From the NCBI GenBank assembly GCA_036744795.1, contig DAIOHK010000003.1, forward strand, positions 41,893 through 105,892: DNA of 64,000 bases, in the 5' to 3' direction. The DNA comes from UBA5486 sp036744795 (GTDB lineage: Bacteria > Bacillota > UBA4882 > UBA10575). Positions 59,158 to 64,000 of this stretch are shown in pieces. The position numbers were made by a program, and so were the translations under genes. How positions within the stretch are numbered: position 1 is the first letter of the stretch; each line of letters starts with the position of its first letter. The notes beneath the pieces were generated by a model. It saw only the letters and a program-made list of their open reading frames with translations, did no database searches and was not told where the DNA came from.

Positions 59158-60054
59158 ATGAGAGAAGTGTTTATTGATGAATGGATTTTTGGCGCATTGA
59201 TCAGTATGATAATGAACTCCTTACTATTATGGGCAACAGGGCGTATTCAAAAGAAAAAATCACCCTGGTGGCGGTTATTACTTGCTGGTGCGATTGGAGG
59301 GATTTACTATTTTTGGTTATGTTACCGTTTAGAATTAGGGGTGATCGGAGAATCAGAGATTTTTCTTTTTGTCGGAATTGGGGTATTGATGTTAATATTA
59401 GCTTTTTCCCCAAATTCGATTAAGGAATTATTCCGTATGGTATCGCTTTTTTTATTGATTACTCTTCTTTCTTCAGGAGTTACATATTTCTTTCTAAATC
59501 CCCCTTTTTTAAATAAAAGAGTTTCTTATGGAACGTGGGAAGTTATTTTAGTAAATCTTTTTTCTCTTCTAATAGTAACTGAGCTGGGATGGGGGCTAAT
59601 TCACCAACTATATTTGGAAAAAGGCTGTCTTTTTTCTATCCGCCTTTCAGTTAATGGTTTGACTACAGACTTATCAGCTCTACTAGATACAGGGAATATG
59701 TTGGTCGATCCAATAAATGGCCATCCTGTTATGGTTGTAGAGGCTAAATCACTTCAGGGAGTTTTACCTCCAGAAATGATTGATTTAAATAACATTCTAG
59801 CCAGAGGAGAGTTTCCGGAGAATTCCGCTTTAGATTTTAGCCCTGATTGGGCGGCAAGGATAAGGCTTATTACTTATACCAGTGTAGGGCGGGAGAAAGG
59901 GTTTCTTTTGGGATTCCGTCCAGATGAAATTATATTGTTACAAAAAGAACCCCATAAGTTACCCCCTGTTTTAGTCGGGCTTTATAATTTTACTGCTTCT
60001 GGCAGCAGTTATCAGGCTTTGCTACCTTCTTCTCTGTTAACTGAATTTTATTAG
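59158..60054 (+). CDS. spoIIGA: SpoIIGA, sporulation membrane aspartic protease
   Basis: The 298-residue protein has about five N-terminal spans (ALISMIMNSLLLWATG; SEIFLFVGIGVLMLILAF; MVSLFLLITLLSSGVTYFFL; VILVNLFSLLIVTELGWGL). A cytoplasmic aspartic protease domain with Asp177 in ALLDTGNMLVDP follows. It processes pro-sigma-E in the mother cell after a signal from the forespore. The RBS AAGGAGGTG is strong. The next gene is sigE, its substrate. Confidence 0.94.
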   Translation: MREVFIDEWIFGALISMIMNSLLLWATGRIQKKKSPWWRLLLAGAIGGIYYFWLCYRLELGVIGESEIFLFVGIGVLMLILAFSPNSIKELFRMVSLFLLITLLSSGVTYFFLNPPFLNKRVSYGTWEVILVNLFSLLIVTELGWGLIHQLYLEKGCLFSIRLSVNGLTTDLSALLDTGNMLVDPINGHPVMVVEAKSLQGVLPPEMIDLNNILARGEFPENSALDFSPDWAARIRLITYTSVGREKGFLLGFRPDEIILLQKEPHKLPPVLVGLYNFTASGSSYQALLPSSLLTEFY

Positions 60055-60241
60055 GCTTTTTAATGAGGTTTAATAAAGCCTTGAAGTAATTATTCAATTC
60101 TCCTCAAATAAGAGCTGAAACAGCGATAAGTACAAGTAAGATGTATTGAGTGATATTTGGTAGTAGTTTATTTTTATGGAGAAATTAATATTCATTTTGA
60201 GGGGGAGAAGGGGTTAACTAGCAATTAAGGAGGAGTTAGAT

Positions 60242-60976
60242 ATGTTAAGAAAAAGCTGGTGGCGAATAAGATTAAGCTTAAGGATCTATATTGTCCGTGT
60301 ATTGCAAAAGTTAACTCTTTATCCAAAGACTATTTTTTATATAGGTGGAAGTGAAGCTTTACCGCCTCCGCTTAATAGTGAGGAAGAAAGTTATCTTTTA
60401 GGAAAACTAAAAACTGGCGATCCTGCCGTTAGGAGTCTTTTAATTGAGCACAATTTACGTTTAGTAGTTTATATTGCCCGTAAGTTTGAGAATACAGGGA
60501 TTGGCATTGAAGATCTGGTTTCTATTGGCACGATTGGTTTAATTAAAGCGGTGAATACATTTGATCCGGAGAAAAAGATTAAATTAGCAACTTATGCTTC
60601 GCGATGTATAGAAAATGAGATTCTGATGTATTTAAGAAGGAACAATAAAACCCGATCAGAGGTCTCGTTTGATGAGCCACTAAACATTGATTGGGATGGA
60701 AATGAGTTACTCCTTTCTGATGTCTTAGGAACAGAAAGCGATCTTGCTTATAAACAGCTAGAGGAAGAGGTTGAGAAAAACCTACTTGCTTCAGCGATGT
60801 CAATGCTATCAGGAAGAGAACGTTCAATCGTTGAATTGCGTTTTGGTTTAAAAGATGGAATTGGGAAAACGCAAAAAGAAGTTGCGGATTTTTTAGGTAT
60901 TTCACAATCTTATATTTCTCGTTTAGAAAAGAGGATCATTAGAAAACTACAAAAAGAGATAAGAAAAATGGGTTAA
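60242..60976 (+). CDS. sigE: Sporulation sigma factor SigE (pro-sigma-E)
   Basis: The 244-residue mother-cell sigma factor has a basic, hydrophobic pro-sequence (MLRKSWWRIRLSLRIYIVRV) ending near FYIGGSEALPPPL, the SpoIIGA cleavage area. Region 2 (IEHNLRLVVYIARKFENTG, IGTIGLIKAVNTFDPEKKIK) and region 4 (LSGRERSIVELRFGL, VADFLGISQSYISRLEKRI) follow. AAGGAGG lies just upstream. sigG, often next, is not found after it here. Confidence 0.97.
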   Translation: MLRKSWWRIRLSLRIYIVRVLQKLTLYPKTIFYIGGSEALPPPLNSEEESYLLGKLKTGDPAVRSLLIEHNLRLVVYIARKFENTGIGIEDLVSIGTIGLIKAVNTFDPEKKIKLATYASRCIENEILMYLRRNNKTRSEVSFDEPLNIDWDGNELLLSDVLGTESDLAYKQLEEEVEKNLLASAMSMLSGRERSIVELRFGLKDGIGKTQKEVADFLGISQSYISRLEKRIIRKLQKEIRKMG

Positions 60977-61383
60977 TCATTTGATAAAAAGGATTTTTTC
61001 TTTAAAGGCAGAAAATTAAAGGGATGAGTAAATGGGATGGAACATCGGTTCCAGAATTACGTGACAATTTCGTAAACGTTTCCGATAAGGCAGGAGTTTG
61101 GCCAGAACAAACTCGAAATTTAAAAGAGTTATTAATAGCCTATAGAAAACAGGCTGTTGCGTTTGGCTGATGCTTCAAAAATTTATATAATTATATTTTG
61201 ATATTAAAAAAAACGGAACTCTTAGAGATACTTTGTGGTCAATTATTATAAGTATTAAAGGTGAATAAAACATTATTAACCGATATGAAAAATTTGTCTG
61301 GACGTTTTTCAAGGCATGCTGATGAATTTGACTGATTATTACAAGAATTTATTAATGTTAAGTTAATTAAGGGGGATAAACTA
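60977..61383. other. 407-nt region between sigE and the phosphatidyltransferase gene
   Basis: It holds no clear conventional gene. A 48-codon ORF (61024-61170) and a 24-codon ORF (61261-61335, GTG start) have coding-like composition and lack good RBS spacing. The second stays in frame past its TGA up to the next gene. This could be decayed coding sequence. No terminator was recognised directly after sigE. Confidence 0.4.
61024..61170 (+). CDS. Doubtful 48-residue ORF, possible gene remnant
   Basis: ATG 61024 to TGA 61168-61170 encodes a balanced, soluble-looking peptide with segments SKWDGTSVPELRDNF and WPEQTRNLKELLIAYRKQ. AAAGGG is only about 1 nt from the ATG, which is too close for a good RBS. 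I recognise no family. It occupies the place where sigG often sits but does not resemble SigG. Confidence 0.3.
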   Translation: MSKWDGTSVPELRDNFVNVSDKAGVWPEQTRNLKELLIAYRKQAVAFG

Positions 61384-61878
61384 ATGAATTTTGCTAATTT
61401 ATTATCTTTAAGTCGCTTACTACTTTCCCCATTTGTAATGGTCTTTTTTGCTCGAAAAAATTTGACTGGAGTAATTATTCTTTGGATACTGGCGGCAGTT
61501 ACTGATTTTCTTGATGGTTGGGTAGCTAGAAATTATGGAGAGATTAGTGAATTAGGAAAGATACTGGATCCGGTTGCAGACAAAGCGACTCTTGCTTTTT
61601 CTTTTCTCTCCCTGATGCTTTGGTTTGAACTTCCACCTTGGTTGGGATGGGTATATATTATAAAAGAGCTTCTTCAATTAACCGGCGGATTAATTTTTCT
61701 CAAATTAAAGCAAAAGGTAGTACCTAGCAATTATTGGGGAAAAACTAGTACCTTTCTATTTTTTGTTGGCTTTTTTTCATATTGTTTAAATCCTCAAGTT
61801 GGAGTGATCATTCTTTATATAGCTCTAGTTCTTTCACTGATTGCTTTTGGTACTTATACGAAAAAAATATTAGAATAA
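61384..61878 (+). CDS. CDP-alcohol phosphatidyltransferase family protein
   Basis: The 164-residue membrane enzyme has the family motif DFLDGWVARNYGEISELGKILDPVADK-type spacing (DG, AR, G, and the two later Asp). Several spans surround it. It joins a CDP-activated lipid to an alcohol head group. PgsA (phosphatidylglycerophosphate synthase) and cardiolipin-type enzymes share this motif; the short length prevents a choice. GGGGGAT precedes the start. A terminator follows. Confidence 0.88.
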   Translation: MNFANLLSLSRLLLSPFVMVFFARKNLTGVIILWILAAVTDFLDGWVARNYGEISELGKILDPVADKATLAFSFLSLMLWFELPPWLGWVYIIKELLQLTGGLIFLKLKQKVVPSNYWGKTSTFLFFVGFFSYCLNPQVGVIILYIALVLSLIAFGTYTKKILE

Positions 61879-61909
61879 GATGCTTGTTTTTAACTAGTAG
61901 ACCTTTAAA

Positions 61910-61937
61910 ATATATGGCCTCCGGCCATTTTCTTTTT
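61910..61937 (+). terminator. Intrinsic terminator after the phosphatidyltransferase gene
   Basis: ATGGCC (61914-61919) and GGCCAT (61923-61928) flank a TCC loop and run into TTTTCTTTTT. The stem is identical to those after ftsZ and in the topA leader. Confidence 0.88.
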
Positions 61938-61985
61938 GACTTTTGGGAATAATAAGCCTATGTTTTTGATAGGAGGAAACTAACT

Positions 61986-62660
61986 ATGCTGCTTTCTTTA
62001 ATATTAGTTTCGGTTATTCCCGGAGTCTTATGGATGACATATTTTTATAGGAAGGACAAATACGAACCTGAACCCAAGAAATTAATCATTAAGGTCTTTA
62101 TTGGTGGAATGTTAATGGTAGTTCCGGCAGGTACCCTTGAACTATTGGGAAAAGAAGGATTAATGCAAGCCAGGACTTCTGGAAACATCCTATTAATCTT
62201 TATTTACTCCTTCTTTTTTATTGGCTTAATTGAGGAAGGTCTAAAGTTTTTACTTCTCGCCTTTTTGGTTTCAAGGAAAGAATTAAATGAACCTGTAGAT
62301 GGGATTGTTTACGGTATTACAGTGGGGCTAGGTTTTGCAGTTTTAGAAAATCTTTTTTATACAGAAGCTTTAGGTTTCCAAGTAGGGCTTTGGCGGGCTG
62401 TAATAGCTTGTCTAGCTCATGCCGCCTTTACAGGCTGGGGAGGGTATTTCTTAACAGCAGGTTTATCCCGGATTAAAATTATGTACCGGTTTCTTATCGG
62501 TTGGGCAGTAGCAATGTTTTGGCATGGCCTGTACGATTTTTTATTATTTTTAAATAACCCGATTTCTTCATTGGGTTCGTTTTTACTAACAGGTATCTTA
62601 GTTTATTTGTTATTAAAAAAGATGGGTGAATTAGAGATATACTCTCCCTTTCGGCACTAA
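61986..62660 (+). CDS. prsW: PrsW-family intramembrane metalloprotease
   Basis: The 224-residue multi-span protein has the PrsW motifs: KYEPEPKKL near the start, the zinc/catalytic EE in GLIEEGLKFLLL, EPVDGIVYGITVGLGFAVLENLFY, AHAAFTGWGGY and WHGLYDF. In B. subtilis PrsW cleaves the anti-sigma factor RsiW in envelope stress; here the substrate is unknown and no ECF sigma gene is nearby. AGGAGG precedes the ATG. The gene symbol is by family. Confidence 0.88.
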   Translation: MLLSLILVSVIPGVLWMTYFYRKDKYEPEPKKLIIKVFIGGMLMVVPAGTLELLGKEGLMQARTSGNILLIFIYSFFFIGLIEEGLKFLLLAFLVSRKELNEPVDGIVYGITVGLGFAVLENLFYTEALGFQVGLWRAVIACLAHAAFTGWGGYFLTAGLSRIKIMYRFLIGWAVAMFWHGLYDFLLFLNNPISSLGSFLLTGILVYLLLKKMGELEIYSPFRH

Positions 62661-62725
62661 AATATGCTGAAAATAATATGTTAATACTTAATTTAAAGAA
62701 TTGTATAATTGGTTTATTTAAAAAT

Positions 62726-62767
62726 AACTATAAACTATCTATACCTATAGATAATTTAATTATAGTT
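62726..62767. repeat. Nested palindrome
   Basis: TATCTATA (62736-62743) and TATAGATA (62746-62753) form an 8-bp perfect inner stem with a CC loop. AACTATAA (62726-62733) and TTATAGTT (62760-62767) form an outer 8-bp stem across a small internal loop. It is fully AT-rich and has no T-run, so an operator or cruciform-prone site is more likely than a terminator. Confidence 0.55.
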
Positions 62768-62793
62768 AAACACTATATAAATGCTAAAGGTAA

Positions 62794-62814
62794 TTATGCA
62801 ATTTCCTTAATTAA
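62794..62814 (+). promoter_or_regulatory. TTATGCAATTTCCTTAA motif upstream of yebC
   Basis: A close match to the copy upstream of ftsZ (12 identical leading bases), 246 nt before the yebC start. Confidence 0.45.
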
Positions 62815-63060
62815 TAAATATAGTTGCTACTTAAAATCTAAATAAGTTATACTTAGATTAAGAATATAGTGATTGACTACAAAAAGCATAAAAGAAAGAA
62901 AGCATTAAGTTTTATTAGGCTATGTTTCCGTATTAAGTAAGAATATTATCTGAGATAATTGCGGAACTTTTTCTAACAAAACCTTTTTAAATCCTTTTTG
63001 AATTGAAGTGAAAATTTTTGCTTTTTGTAGGAACCCTATTATAAATTGAGGTGAAGTAAG

Positions 63061-63825
63061 ATGGCAGGACATTCAAAATGGGCAAATATTAAACGGAAGA
63101 AAGAAAAAACCGATGCACAGAAGGCTAAGTCTTTTACGAGAGTAACGAGAGAGATAATAGTTGCAACTAAAGCCGGGGGAGGGGATCCCGATGCTAATTT
63201 TCAGTTAAGGTTAGCGATTCAAAATGCGAAAAAAGTTAATATGCCCAATGAAAATATTGCTAGGGCAATAAAAAGAGGGTTAGGGTCGACTGATGACGAT
63301 CAGTTTGAGGAGATTATCTATGAAGGATATGGTTCCGGAGGTGTAGCTTTTCTGGTTCAAACATTATCTGATAATCGTAATCGTACAGCCAGTGAGATGA
63401 GGTATATATTCTCCAGAAATAATGGAAACCTAGGGGAATCAGGCTGTGTTTCCTGGCTCTTTGAACAGAAGGGTGTAATTACTGTTGCTAAGGAAAATAT
63501 TAATATGAATGAAGAGGAATTGTTCGAATTTATACTGGAGATCGGTGCCGATGATGTTCACCTTGAAGAGGATTATTACGAAATTATTACTGAAGTATCT
63601 GAATTGGAAACAGTTAGAAACCTTGTAGCAGAGAAAACATCTATAGAAGAGGCCGGATTATCTTTTATTCCGAAAAACACTGTTGAAGTAAACGGCGAGA
63701 CAGCAGTTTCCCTACTAAAACTGGTAGATGCCCTGGAAGAACATGATGATGTGCAAAATGTTTACGCAAATTTTGAAGTAAGTGATGAGGAACTTGAGAA
63801 ACTTAATACCAGTTTATCATCTTAA
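63061..63825 (+). CDS. yebC: YebC/PmpR family protein
   Basis: The 254-residue protein has the conserved start AGHSKWANIKRKKEKTDAQK, then MPNENIARAIKRGLG, YEGYGSGGVAFLVQTLSDNRNRT and GCVSWLFEQKGVI. YebC proteins were annotated as transcription regulators, and newer work ties the family to translation of difficult proline-rich stretches. GAGGTGA precedes the ATG. It is single, with its own terminator. Confidence 0.96.
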   Translation: MAGHSKWANIKRKKEKTDAQKAKSFTRVTREIIVATKAGGGDPDANFQLRLAIQNAKKVNMPNENIARAIKRGLGSTDDDQFEEIIYEGYGSGGVAFLVQTLSDNRNRTASEMRYIFSRNNGNLGESGCVSWLFEQKGVITVAKENINMNEEELFEFILEIGADDVHLEEDYYEIITEVSELETVRNLVAEKTSIEEAGLSFIPKNTVEVNGETAVSLLKLVDALEEHDDVQNVYANFEVSDEELEKLNTSLSS

Positions 63826-63863
63826 AAAAAGCAAAACGTCAGGATTGACGTTTTGCTTTTTTA
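63825..63863 (+). terminator. Intrinsic terminator after yebC
   Basis: AAAAGCAAAACGTCA and TGACGTTTTGCTTTT form a long stem with a GGAT loop (63842-63845), ending in TTTTTT. Confidence 0.93.
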
Positions 63864-63950
63864 CTAAAGAAAGTATAACATTCTAGAATTTGTATAATAA
63901 ATGCTTCTATTGGGTATTTTAAGACCAAAACAAAGAAAGGAGTTTTTTAT

Positions 63951-64000
63951 ATTAAAAGGTTACGAAGAGTATTACTGCTTAGTCTGTTCTTGGTATTTTT
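63951..64000 (+). CDS. Start of an exported or membrane protein gene (3' partial, possible ATT start)
   Basis: AAAGGAG (63936-63942) is followed after 8 nt by ATT at 63951. The frame reads KRLRRVLLLSLFLVF, a basic then hydrophobic signal-peptide pattern, and runs off the window. No ATG, GTG or TTG lies at proper spacing in this frame, so ATT is the likely start. What the protein is cannot be seen here. Confidence 0.5.
   Translation, partial: MKRLRRVLLLSLFLVF

Larger units (their letters stand above)
62661..63060. other. 400-nt AT-rich region before yebC with a nested palindrome
   Basis: No ORF is supported. It contains a nested inverted repeat at 62726-62767 (AACTATAA...TATCTATA CC TATAGATA...TTATAGTT) and a strong copy of the TTATGCAATTTC motif at 62794. 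A T-rich stretch lies nearer yebC. The promoter of yebC probably lies here but no hexamer pair is convincing. Confidence 0.5.

Noticed and set aside
1..64000. CRISPR arrays, prophage, insertion sequences or toxin-antitoxin genes
   Set aside because: No direct-repeat arrays with regular spacers, transposase, integrase other than xerC, or phage structural genes were seen.

Overview
The window is a dense, low-GC chromosomal segment (GC judged by eye, not counted) from a spore-forming, flagellated Bacillota bacterium, most likely an anaerobic clostridial-type lineage. The evidence is sporulation genes (a LonB-type protease, spoIIGA-sigE), codY, strong AGGAGG ribosome-binding sites, many GTG and TTG starts, and Bacillus/Clostridium gene order. 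All protein genes read on the + strand except a lytic transglycosylase and a small zinc-ribbon protein. No prophage, insertion sequence, CRISPR array or rRNA was seen.

Layout. (1) 1-6977: end of a SleB-type cell-wall hydrolase, tRNA-Leu, the proteostasis genes tig-clpP-clpX, lonB, and a patatin-like lipase. (2) 6991-14648: a small membrane protein, a HutP-family RNA-binding protein, then an aromatic amino acid operon (chorismate mutase, phosphatase, hisC-type aminotransferase, DAHP synthase, prephenate dehydrogenase, EPSP synthase, PHP phosphoesterase), split by a tandem array of palindromic repeats. (3) 14650-19000: tRNA-Val, tRNA-Asp, lytic transglycosylase, yqeG-yqeH, a zinc-ribbon protein, dprA. 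(4) 19500-26917: topA-trmFO-xerC-hslV-hslU-codY, the same order as Bacillus topA-gid-codVWXY. (5) 27158-57695: a fla/che operon of about 30 kb covering basal body, hook, type III export, motAB, CheY/A/W/C/D, FliY and sigma-D. cheB and cheR are absent from it. (6) 57905-63825: ftsZ-spoIIGA-sigE, a CDP-alcohol phosphatidyltransferase, a PrsW-like protease and yebC. A partial exported-protein gene follows.

The genes themselves are mostly well-known families. The less ordinary material is between them. A dispersed palindromic repeat shows compensatory stem changes and lies twice inside the flagellar operon. The fliE leader has mutually exclusive terminator/antiterminator pairings. The flgE leader is about 190 nt long and its 5' end is exactly complementary to the flgE Shine-Dalgarno. 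A perfect hairpin abuts the sigD start codon. A HutP-family gene is preceded at 20 nt by an intrinsic terminator. A TTATGCAATTTC-type motif recurs upstream of tig, clpX, topA, ftsZ and yebC. ClpP carries Asn at the catalytic Asp position, and two genes appear to use CTG and ATT starts. All structures were read by eye; no folding or database search was run.
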